Shown: positions 8,760 to 17,744 of the stretch, piece by piece
Position numbering within the stretch: the first letter of the stretch is position 1
Layout: each line of letters begins with the position of its first letter
Assembly: GCA_003427395.1 (NCBI GenBank)
Contig: BFEA01000142.1
Location: 1,828,446-1,850,097 of the forward strand
Reading direction: 5' to 3'
Source of the DNA: Chara braunii
Lineage: Eukaryota > Streptophyta > Charophyceae > Charales > Characeae
Length of the DNA stretch: 21,652 nt
Translations under genes and position numbers: made by a program
The notes under the pieces: model-generated
The model's input: the letters and a program-made list of their open reading frames with translations, nothing else
Database searches by the model: none
Told to the model about the DNA's origin: nothing

Positions 8760-10195
8760 TCAGGGTTCTTCCGAGTAGGCTACTGCCCTGTGGCGGATGA
8801 GCCAGATCGAGGTGGCGTACAACATCATTGCTAAGATTGAGTTGTTCAAGGCCAAGGTTCTTCCGAGTAGGGAGGTGTATGCTCCCTGCCAATTGTGCAT
8901 TCTATTGTACATTGATGTCAATAAGGATTGGGCTGATATTGGATGGCAGCTTTTTAAGCTGATGTTGATTCCTAAGAAGCGGATGGGTAATGTAGGGTCA
9001 GGCCATTGTAGTCCGTCTAGGGATAATTCTAGTTGGGGGGGGGAATTTGTAAGCCACCAGCCGACCGTTTTCGACCGGCTAACTTTCATTTCCGAAGCCA
9101 ATTGAAATGCTCGCATTGCCCTCGTCAGTGCTTGGAAGGAGGAGTTAGAGGCTTTGATTAGGACTGTTAGATCGTCATAGAATAGGAGGGTGGTTGGTAA
9201 GTTAAGGGTTTGACCTCTTTCGTCCTAACGTTTTGTAGACGTTCTATTGAGATGTCTTTTCTCAGGAAGGTTGCAACGGCTTCCATGACGAAGCGAAAAA
9301 TAGGGGTTGTTAAGGGGTCGCCTTGTCTCACCGATCTTGAGATTTTATAGGGGTTAGAGAGAAAGCCATTAATTTGCTATACCCTGAGCATCGTTGTAGA
9401 GGATTCTTACTCATTTTCTGAAGCCGCTTTCTACTCCCATCTTTTCCATACACATTTGGAGAAAGTCCCAATCAACCTGGTCATATGCTATTTTGAAGTC
9501 GAAGAATAGGATGGTCGCTGCAGTCTTCTTTTGACTGATTATTCTGGTCGATTCGCATAGGGTGATCACGTTGTCTAGTACAAGTCGGCTTGGGATAAAG
9601 CCCGTCTGATCTAGGTGAAAGCAGTTTTTTGTTATTTTGTTGACTCTGGTAGCTAGGAGCTTGACAATGATCTTGTAGGCCACATTTAGGAGGGAGATGG
9701 GTTTATAGTTCCATATGTCTTCTTTATTTCCTTTCTAAGGCTTTCTTATATAAAAGTGTGACTACCCCCGTGCTCATATCAGGGCCTAGGGACTCATGTT
9801 CCCAGGCTCTATTTAAAATTTTGAGGAGGACCTAGTGTGGGCTAGTTAGCTTCCCAGAATTCTTTGGATAGTCCGTCCCTGCCTGGCGCTTTATTGGTCT
9901 TTAGGTCTCTTAGTGCCTCATGTAGTTCCTTAAGCGAGATGGGTAAGTCCAAAGTGTTTGCTATCTCGACGAATAAAATGTGCTCGAGGTGGGATAAAAT
10001 TTTATCCCTGGCTCTTAGTGTTCCGTTGCTCCTTTCATCCGATGTTTTGCTCGTGTAGAGGTCGTTGTAGAAGTTTGCAGCTATGTTGATTAGTTGTGCG
10101 GTTTTCGTGGTTGGTCTGCCATGCTCATCTACCAAGCTTTCTATTTTGGAGTTCCTTGAATTAGACTTGATTTTCTGGAAGAAATATTTCATCAT
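8760..10195 (-). pseudogene. LINE-2 reverse transcriptase region
   Basis: The RT is spread over several frames. The N-terminal finger region ends in K-A-P-G-R-D-G-L (9842-10195). Next come the D-Q-T-G-F-I-P-S-R block and motif A F-F-D-F-K-I-A-Y-D (9411-9683). Motif B, SVRQGDPLTTPIF, is intact near 9315-9340. The catalytic box reads F-Y-D-D at 9171-9182 rather than F-A-D-D. The thumb follows, with L-A-S-E-M-K and T-S-L-L-G-R-T (8760-9116). A TGA replaces a Trp after G-F-R-K (about 9409), and a frame change lies near 9220. Both catalytic Asp of motif C remain. Confidence 0.85.
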
Positions 10196-10980
10196 CTTCT
10201 CATTCAGTTCCCTGTCCCTTACTCTTGCTCTTAGTTGTAAGCCTTTGTTGTAGATTGAATTCTGCTATTTCTATGTCATTCTTTAGCATATTTTTTCTTT
10301 CTTTTCTTTTGGCTGCTAGTTTTCTTGGCATTTGTGCTACTTTCGTGCTTATCGCCTTGATGATTTTTGGGAATCCAGTGTAGATGTTCTCATTAGCATG
10401 TTGTTGCGTGGTTTGTGTTAGGATCTCGGTTAGATCTTTTCAGAATTCTTGGCTGGTTAAAAGGGCAATATTGAAACGGTAGAAACTTTTACCTAGGTAG
10501 CCAGTTCTTGAGAATTTGAGGGTCAGTGTAATGGTTTGTGGTCCAGACCACTATGGTATGGGGGGGTTCCTATCTTGCTATCTTGTAGGGCACCTAATAA
10601 GGAGTCTGGAGTGAGGAAGAAGTCTATTCTTAAGAATGAGGTCCTACTTAGGGTGGTTCTTCTTACACATGAAAATCTTTTACTATCGGGATATAGGAGG
10701 CGAAAGGGATCTACTAAGTTTTTCCTAGGCGTAAAGTCTGTTAGTTCGAGATTGTTGGAGTGGTGTGAAGGGTTGGTGGAATTTGAAATTCGGTCCAAGG
10801 AGCGGTTCTGAATTGAATTTCAATCCCTCATGAGGATCACATGCTTGTGCAATGACTTGCTGGTTCCAGGTTGCTTGTAGCCTCTCTCTAACGAGGCTGT
10901 ACCATAGGTAGGGACAGATTCGTAATTTTGTTTGGTTGAGGGCTAACCGAGTGTAAGGAAAATTCGTGAGGGACATATTT
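10196..10980 (-). pseudogene. LINE-2 ORF2: second half of AP endonuclease plus linker
   Basis: In sense order there is a stretch with L-W-Y-S-L-V-R-E-R-L (about 10910-10880). Then, after a frame change, V-I-L-M-R-D followed by a stop and N-S-I sits where the endonuclease G-D-F-N motif is expected. Next are D-P-F-R (near 10710), S-F-L-R-I-D-F-F-L (near 10640) and G-L-D-H-K-P at about 10535, where the family has S-D-H. These are the C-terminal motifs of the APE-type endonuclease that nicks the insertion target. Positions 10196-10520 hold the charged linker to the RT, broken by stops. The N-terminal half lies beyond the insert at 12050-12613. Confidence 0.75.
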
Positions 10981-12050
10981 GTAAATATAGGAGATATGGG
11001 CCCAGTACTAACTCGAATTTCCTACAGTTACCCTAATTGCGAATAGCAGACCCGGGCTACGCCTAGGACAGACAGGCCCAATGGGCCTACGCTGATAGAC
11101 AGTCCTATCGCCTATAGCCGGGTAGGGAGAGGCCCTAGAGGCCGAAACAGAAACGGTACCGGTCGGTCAGTCAGTCCGGTCTGGGTTGTGTCTAGGCTAG
11201 TCTAGAGTATAGATAGGATGGGGACATCGGTCCGGGCCTTTGTGGAGTTGACACTTCGTAGTGGAATTGGCTGTGCACACGGTATCAGGTCATGGTTGCT
11301 GATTCCAGTGTGGAAGACGGCGGACATAGTCAGACCTTCGGAGCGCTGACCAGACTGGGGTCAACGCTATCCGCTCTGACTCCCTGGGAGTCAAAGCAGT
11401 CTGGGCTATCAGAGGTCTGATGTGTTGGAGCATGTGGTGCACTGCTGACCCTCCTCAGGAGTAGGGTCCCAGTGGCGATGCAGCCATAGCTGCATCTTCT
11501 CAGAGGATATCATCGTCTGGACTTAATCTTCATCAGGGACTGTTGACGCTGAGCTTCTTCTTCATCATCTGGGTGGCGATTGGCTTTGGGAGCCTGTTTC
11601 ATCTTGGCGCAGGCCATTGAGTTGGATGTCAGGGTGGCGCTGGGTGTTACCTAGGGTTCGGGTGCTATTTTTAGCTGCTCGGTGTGTGTGGGGTTGAGGC
11701 GCTACCCCTCTGAGGGTAGCGCAACAGGGTTCTGAGGCTATTCAGTGAAAACGATGCTCTAAGTTTAATAAACAGTTGTATAACTGTGTTTGAGTTGTCA
11801 TCTCTTCATTGATTTCTGGCTGTGATCACTCGGTTGTCTTCTATGAATGATTGTTGGGACGTGTGGAGAGAATCCACAGTTTTGTGTGTTTTGTCACTTC
11901 GCTCCTCTGAGTCTTCCGCTGCGTTCCTTTTGTTGGGCGGTGTGACACTCCACTACCTCTCCCCTTCCTGCTGTGCATGTATGGGCGTGTACAGGGGTTT
12001 CTGTGAGTGAGCGTTGATAAATTTTCAACGGAAAATCATGCGCATAACAC
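10981..12050. mobile_element. About 1.07-kb unclassified insert in LINE-2 endonuclease, rich in hairpins
   Basis: LINE-2 endonuclease motifs stop at about 12050 (after F-G-I-Y-G-P) and resume below about 10980, so the DNA between them is extra. It has no credible open frame. It holds perfect stem-loops at 11074-11088, 11377-11393, 11477-11496, 11699-11722, 11772-11787 and 12012-12030, plus a bulged one at 11447-11468. An AATAAA lies at 11767-11772 on the plus strand. TATTTGT occurs near both edges (about 10976 and 12061) and could be a target duplication, but this is weak. There are no clear TG...CA ends or terminal inverted repeats. It may be a solo LTR or a small non-autonomous element; its class is unknown. 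Confidence 0.6.
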
Positions 12051-12613
12051 TAGTGTGGGGGTATTTGTTGTTCTACTGAATGAAGGAAGGGTGTTTTTTC
12101 TTGTTGTGCGATTGGGCCATAAATTCCGAAGACAGTTAGTTCTTCTTCTTTGTAGTTGATGTCTGGTCTTATCCATCTGCCGGTGGTGCTGTCTTGCCAA
12201 GTATTTTGTACTTTTAATAGGTTGCTTGTTGTTGAATTATCATGAAGGAGGATGACTATGCCGGCTGAGCCATTGGGTGCGGCATTTGACCAAAATGCGG
12301 CCTTGACAAATCTTAGTTTCCTAATTAGTGCTATTCTGATTCTATTGTGCTCTTCGTTACTTCTAAGATGAGTTTCTTGTAGATAGGCTATGTCTCGGGG
12401 GTTATGGCCAAACCAGGCCATGGATTCCGTTAGGTTTCTCCATTTGACTGGGTTATCTCGGATAGAAGCTAGGCCATTCATATTCAGTGAGTAGAGGGAG
12501 ATTTTCAGTTGTTGTCTGATTTCTTTTAGGATATCTTCTTCTACGGTGGGTTTGAGTCTCTTCATGTCTGTCTGGGTCCTTGCGTCTAGGCGGTGTCCAT
12601 CTAAGAGGTCCAC
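12047..12613 (-). pseudogene. LINE-2 ORF2: N-terminal half of AP endonuclease
   Basis: This 187-residue fragment shows the classic APE-type endonuclease start: S-L-N-M-N-G-L (residues about 42-48, with the metal-site Asn), A-Y-L-Q-E-T-H-L (76-83, with catalytic Glu), S-A-G-I-V-I-L-L (116-123), G-R-W-I (145-148) and F-G-I-Y-G-P (162-167). It ends at a TAG where the insert begins. The first codon of the open stretch is GTG; the first ATG is residue 17. ORF2 sits in the same frame as ORF1, separated by a spacer of about 30 nt with three stop codons. Confidence 0.85.
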
Positions 12614-12643
12614 CTTCTCCTAGCTTTAGGGTGTGTAGGCCAT

Positions 12644-13945
12644 CTAGGGGGGCTTATGGACTTTCTGGCCAAGCCTCCTCGCCTCCTTCCCTGCCCTGTC
12701 TTCGTTCACCTTTGCCAGAGCCTCGTCCGTATTCCTTCCCGGCCATTCCTCCCTCACGAAGGTGACCACGTTGAATGCAATCCTCTCTGCTGCCTCTCCC
12801 AGCAATGGATATGGGATTTCATAGATCAGTTCCCAAGCTTTCCATTCCACTCCCTCCCTCGATTGTGTTGTGAGGTCGTAGATGGCCATGATGGGTCTCA
12901 TGTCTCTTGTCTGAGATGCTCCTCTTTCGTCTTCCCAACGTACCTGTAGGCGCTCGTTGTGGCCTGATCTGTAGATAGTTAGGGGGCGCTGGTCTGAAAT
13001 GTTGGCTCCGCAGGAACTGTGGAGGCTGGTCTGTCTCCTGAGTTGTGACTATCTCAAGCGTAGGGAAAACTGCAATTTGCCATTCTCTCTTTTCCGTGTC
13101 AAAACGGAATGGCAGGATTGGGGTGAAGGACGACAACGAGTGCGCGTCAATGTTGGCTGCGCGGACGATCTCAGTTGGATTTTCATCTGCAATTTTGTTA
13201 AGTGATGGGTGACCTCTCCCAGTTCTTGGTTTTGGTCTTCCAAGAAACGTGTTTGCCTTTCCAAGATTGCAATTCTTCTTCTCATTTTTGTTTTCTGGTT
13301 TCTTCCTTCTCCAACCAGGTCATTAGCCAAGGAAACCATTTTGCCCTCTTCCTCCCTTTGCCCTCCCTTGCCCTCGTTGTTTTCTTCCGGTTCTGTCAAC
13401 CCTCCCTTGCTTTCTCCGAGATAGGAGTTGGGCCAGGTTGGAGCTTGGGCTGCTGTGTCCTGAGTCTCGGTTTCCATTCCGTCAGTCTGGTCAATGATAT
13501 ATTGTTGTGCTAAGAATTTTGAGAAGGTGTTTTCGGACTGTAACAGCTCATATGAGTTTGGCGATGTGGGGAATCCGATTGAGCTGTTGGATTCTACTGT
13601 TTGTTTTAAGATGTTGATGAACTTGATATGTCTTGCATGTGCCAGTCTGATTTCCAGGTCGAGGTCTCTGCGAAATTGCAGGGAATCAATGTATTCAGAC
13701 AACCACTCCATGGAGATGGACGGGTCTTCTTTACCTATTGATCCCTATCCCTTCGGGCCCTTTCCCAAGGAGGAAAGGTCGACATGCATTTCTCCCTCAT
13801 GTTCTGAGCTTCTTGTTGGCTTCCCTTCTCTGTTTTTCTTGGTTCCTGGTGCCACAGTAGCTGCCTCATTGTCTTCCTCCTCGTTTCTCATCTTTCTTTT
13901 AGTTAGTCTACTTTCTCCTTTGTTGGTGGTCCGTTTCTATGTCAT
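12644..13945 (-). pseudogene. LINE-2 ORF1 (RNA-binding/coiled-coil type), three in-frame TAG
   Basis: A single frame runs from an ATG at 13945 to a stop at 12644, broken only by TAG at 13937-13939, 13745-13747 and 13049-13051. The open parts are 13049-13711 and 12644-12901; the ends of the frame were read by hand. The N-terminus is basic and then Glu-rich. A heptad-like stretch I-L-E-R-Q-T-R-F-L-E-D-Q-N (around 13270-13230) suggests a coiled coil. The C-terminus has a W/Y-rich block followed by a charged tail. Position before the endonuclease ORF identifies it as ORF1, which in LINEs binds the element RNA. No gag-like zinc knuckle is seen. The true start may lie upstream and be lost at the junction. 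Confidence 0.65.
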
Positions 13946-13970
13946 TTCATTCCTGATTGGCAGGTTCTCT

Positions 13971-15768
13971 AGAAAGTGCCTCCAATGGACAAGTGCTTTG
14001 TAGAGAGCATAGAGTTCCCTTTCATAGGTGGACTTGCCAGTTTCTTAGATGGGATCTTTTTGCTCATATACTCAATTGGTCTCAACTTCTTCCCATCCTG
14101 CTGAGCCAGCACTGCGCCAATGCCGTATTGGCTTGCGTCAGTGGTTACAATGAATGGCTTCTGAGGATCGGGCACCATGAGAACCTCATGGTTCATGAGT
14201 GCATGCTTCAGTCGTTTGAAAGCAGCCTCGCACTCATCACTCCAGTCCCACAGCGTGTCAAGTCGAGTTAGATCAGTCAAAGGAGAGGCGACTGTAGAAT
14301 AGTTCCTTACGAAGTTTCTATAGTAGCCGCACATTCCTAAGAAAGATCTGACCTCAGTAACAGTCTGAGGTCGTGGCCAGTCCCTTATACTAGCCACCTT
14401 CGCATCTTCCGGCCTAATACCTTCCGCGGATACTTCATGACCCAAGTATAAGATCTTAGTGCGTCCAAACTCACATTTCTCTAGATTGACCTTNTACTTG
14501 TGNTGTCGNAGGANTGAAAGTACAGTNTCAACGTGNTGTGCATGCTCCTTGACAGACTTACTGAAGATAAGAATATCGTCAAGGTAGACAACGACAAACT
14601 TATCTAAGTGGTCATGGAAGATCCTATTCATGGCATGCTGGAATGTACCCGGCGCATTGCAAAGGCCAAAGGGCATCACTACAAACTCGTACAGACCGTA
14701 TCTGGTCTGAAAAGCAGTCTTGTGCTGATCCTCGGGTCTTATTGCGATCTGATGGTAGTCGGACTTTAAGTCTATCTTGCTATAGTACTTACATCCCTGC
14801 ACCCTATCCAATAGGTCGTCTATGCGAGGTAGAGGCTCTGCGTTTTTCACTGTGATGGCATTGAGGCCTCTGTAATCAATGCACATCCTCAATGTACCCC
14901 CCTTCTTCAGTACAAATAGCACTGGAGATCCGAAGGGGGAAGTACTCGACCGGATCCATCCCTTTTCTGTCAGCTCTTTTAGTTGTTGCCGAAGTTCATC
15001 CAACTCGGCCGAAGCCATCCTATAGATCCTTCCCTTTGGGGTTTTACTCCCTGGAATGATTTCTATGGCGTGGACAACCTCCCTATCGACGACTCCTGTG
15101 GGCTCTGTGAACAGATCAGGGAACTTAGCAACGACGTGTTCTATCTCTGGGGGTGTTTTAACGGCCTCCCCTTTCTCAGAGACATACACTAGGTACATAC
15201 CCTCCTCTTGGTTCTGTTTATAGTAGTTGTAGAACGCTGATGCACACAAGCAGCCATAGGTATCGATTATACTACTGGCTTTGAACTTAGTCAGTCTCAC
15301 TATTCTTCCATCAGGCAACTTATGCTCTAGCACCTTCTTATCCCAGTCAAACTGGGGCTTGGCAACCTCAAGGTAGTACATTCCTAACAACATGTCAAAT
15401 GGTAAGTCGTCGCTAACCAGGAACGAAATCTTATGATCAAGTTCCCCTCCTCCATAGGAGAAAGTACAGACTACATCCTTGACATAGTCTGTGACTACCA
15501 TGCGCTCCTTATTGGCCAAAGTAGATGCTACAGGTCTACTAAGGTGTTGTACCCGGTCCTGTATGTGCAGCCTTTCCAAGCAGTCGCGACTTATGTAATT
15601 CCGTGTGGAGCCGATGTCTATGAAGGCACCACATTTGCGGTCTACTACAACAACTTCCACAACGAAATGTTCCCCTCTAGGACCTCTTCTTAGTGCCACC
15701 CAAGATTCGCGAGGGTCCTTGCTTGACCACTCACTTTCTAAATCTTCTAAGGCATCAGACACATCCAA
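13971..15768 (-). pseudogene. pol: Gypsy Pol: protease, reverse transcriptase, partial RNase H
   Basis: This 599-residue frame runs as follows. The aspartic protease site is A-F-I-D-I-G-S-T at residues 48-55 (D51), where the family has D-S/T-G, with the D-M-L-L-G-M motif at 125-130. RT spans residues about 245-440: K-I-D-L-K-S at 331-336, M-P-F-G-L at 365-369 and Y-L-D-D at 395-398. RNase H starts with T-T-D-A-S at 542-546. Residue 337 is Asp where gypsy RTs usually have Gly. Six N bases (14494-14536) blur residues 411-425. A lost base near 14033 shifts the frame, although RNase H wording continues in the other frame to about 13970. The first codon is TTG. The frame opens after a TAG near 15800 and differs from gag, which suggests recoded Gag-Pol expression. 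Confidence 0.9.
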
Positions 15769-15902
15769 CGTACAGAGTATAGTTTGGTATGGATGAGTCT
15801 ACAGGGTGACTACAGAGTCATTAGCTATGGCCTGCTCATGAAGTGGGAAGGGTATCTAGCCCACTTCACCATGAGTAGAAGCAGCTAAAACTTCCACCGG
15901 CC

Positions 15903-17744
15903 TCACATGTTTCCCGAGCTAGACGCCTGGGAAGAAGGTACCCCTACCTTAGGGGGTATCTTCTGCGTGACCTTTGCATTCTTGCACTTGTACTGGGTGT
16001 GTCCGTATTCACCATAGTTGATGCAAGCACCACGCACTCTACGGTCCCGCCGCACTTCTTGATCAAGACCTGCCTTGACCCAATCAGCAACTTTGGTCTG
16101 GTTGGAGGCGGCCTGCCCTTGACTCCTTTGATGGCCCTTCCCTCGACCACCTGCCTTAATCTTTACTACTGCGGCGAGGGTGCTACCCTCAGCGGTTTCC
16201 TCGCCGCCGTACTCTGTGATGTCCAATAGGTCTGAAAGCTCCTCGATCTCAGTTTGGGTCCCATCAGACTCAACCATCATCAATCGACTCCCCTTCTTCT
16301 TCCACTCCTGTGGACTCTTCTTCTTCCTCGCGTGTATTGGAGTAGGCTGAGCACTTCCTAGAGTAGCCTCTATGTCTAAGGCTTTTCTGGATAAGGTCTC
16401 AAACGAATGATACTCAAGGTGAGCCTCGCTGGCCAGCAAATTTTTCAGATTCTCTGGGAGACATCTCACAAACATGGTCAATAAGACCTGGTCATCGTAG
16501 CGTATGCCGGGAACGACGATGAGGCTCTCTACGGTAGACGTTAGCTCTCTGACTGACTTGAACTTTCGTTGGTCTAGTCTGAGCATCGCATCAGTGGCAA
16601 TTTGTGCCTGTTGTGGATTATGCCAGCGAGCTTCTACCATGTCTAAGAACTCTTCTAACGTTAGGGTCTTAGCCCAGTCCGCCATGCGTCGTCCGTACCC
16701 GACCTTTGCTACTAATCCATCCAGCCATTTGGCTGCCTTACCCTCAAGGTAAGATGCAGCAGTAATCACCTCCTCCTCCTGCATAGTCCTCTTTGCCCTT
16801 ACCCTCACTGGAACCGTTCTCAACCGTGTGTTGAGTTCCTCGTCCTTCTTCTCCCCAGAGAAGGCAAGGGGCGGTTTCATAGGGGTCTTTGGGTACCATT
16901 GACCTTGCTGCTGTCCCTGTTGAGGAACAGGTTGTTGCGGTGATGGTGTAGCTATCACCACTGACCCAAAAGAAGAAGAAGCAACAGTCTGTGCGGCTGC
17001 TGCAGACGTACCACTTGGTTGTGTGCCAGCTTGTACCTGAAAGGGGCCTGACATCGTCGTTAACGGCAACGACGACTGTGCTGCTGGCCTAAATCCTGGC
17101 CTTTGCAAAAGGTCCAAGATTTGGTCCAAAGAGTTCTGCATGAAGTCCAGTCTGCTGTCCACATGCGCATGCAGCGACAGTACACTGTTCTTCAATATTT
17201 TCATTTGGTCAGACATGGCTGACTCATCCAAACCCTCTAATGCAGCTTTGTCTGCCTCTAACGTATCAAGCCTGGCTGTTCTATTTTTGATCTTTTTTTC
17301 TCTGTCGGTAGCTTGCTTCAGTTCCCTCTCTAACCGAGCGCGGATCCTTTCGACTTGCTGGAGCTCTTGTAGCTCCCTACCGCGTGGGGTCAACGGGCTG
17401 AACTGCGAGCCCGCCATTTGACTTGTGGACTGTCCAGAACCTACTGATCCGGAAGTACCCGCGAGCCCTGAGGGCATTCCCAACAGGGTCCCAGACGAGG
17501 ATGCAGCAGAGGATGCTGCTGCGGTAGCCATTGCTGCTGCGCCGGCTGCTGCTGCAGCCTGTTCCCTAGCTGCGGCGTTTGCTGCCTCCCTGGCTGCTGC
17601 GAGAGCACGGGCTCTGCGTTCGGCACGAAGCCGTCCTTCGTCTCCCGGTTGTAGGGCCTGAAACACGCGCGGGACCCTAAGTGATCTCGAGCGTGTCAGC
17701 CTCTGATCGTCAACTCTACCCTCATCGGTGTCTGACCCACTCAT
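15903..17744 (-). CDS. gag: Gypsy Gag polyprotein (open, knuckle damaged)
   Basis: This intact 613-residue frame starts at ATG 17744. In order: basic N-terminus, Ala-rich low-complexity segment (about 45-85), Ser/Gly-rich linker, charged coiled coil (about 120-180, Arg/Glu/Leu heptads), Gln/Pro-rich stretch (about 225-290), then the capsid-like retrotransposon gag domain (about 310-460) with Y-L-E-G-K-A-A-K-W and F-V-R-C-L-P. The C-terminal zinc knuckle is CINYGEYGHTQYKC at residues 574-587. Its second Cys is Tyr577, so it lacks one zinc ligand. Gag builds the virus-like particle and packages RNA through this knuckle. A gap of about 135 bp and a frame change separate it from pol. The frame is open, but the element cannot be autonomous. 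Confidence 0.9.
   Translation of the reverse strand: MSGSDTDEGRVDDQRLTRSRSLRVPRVFQALQPGDEGRLRAERRARALAAAREAANAAAREQAAAAAGAAAMATAAASSAASSSGTLLGMPSGLAGTSGSVGSGQSTSQMAGSQFSPLTPRGRELQELQQVERIRARLERELKQATDREKKIKNRTARLDTLEADKAALEGLDESAMSDQMKILKNSVLSLHAHVDSRLDFMQNSLDQILDLLQRPGFRPAAQSSLPLTTMSGPFQVQAGTQPSGTSAAAAQTVASSSFGSVVIATPSPQQPVPQQGQQQGQWYPKTPMKPPLAFSGEKKDEELNTRLRTVPVRVRAKRTMQEEEVITAASYLEGKAAKWLDGLVAKVGYGRRMADWAKTLTLEEFLDMVEARWHNPQQAQIATDAMLRLDQRKFKSVRELTSTVESLIVVPGIRYDDQVLLTMFVRCLPENLKNLLASEAHLEYHSFETLSRKALDIEATLGSAQPTPIHARKKKSPQEWKKKGSRLMMVESDGTQTEIEELSDLLDITEYGGEETAEGSTLAAVVKIKAGGRGKGHQRSQGQAASNQTKVADWVKAGLDQEVRRDRRVRGACINYGEYGHTQYKCKNAKVTQKIPPKVGVPSSQASSSGNM

Larger units (their letters stand above)
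6920..13968 (-). mobile_element. LINE-2: near-complete degenerate non-LTR retrotransposon
   Basis: In sense (minus) order: ORF1 (13945-12644), a 30-nt spacer with several stops, then ORF2 with AP endonuclease (12613 to about 10523, split by an insert), linker, RT (about 10195-8760) and CCHC tail (ending at 7055). The right boundary is sharp, at the loss of gypsy RNase H homology near 13968. The left boundary is uncertain. An AATAAA with A7 lies at 6920-6929 (minus strand), while the A15 run at 6124-6138 is the alternative. Domain order matches L1-type plant LINEs. Many stops and frameshifts make it inactive. Confidence 0.8.

Noticed and set aside
11423-11726. Small solo LTR starting TGTTGGAG and ending GCAACA inside the insert
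   Set aside because: No matching target duplication at its ends, and the poly(A)-type signal lies outside it.
13494-14003. 169-residue plus-strand frame
   Set aside because: Antisense to the LINE-2 ORF1 frame, which has better support; it also spans the gypsy/LINE junction.
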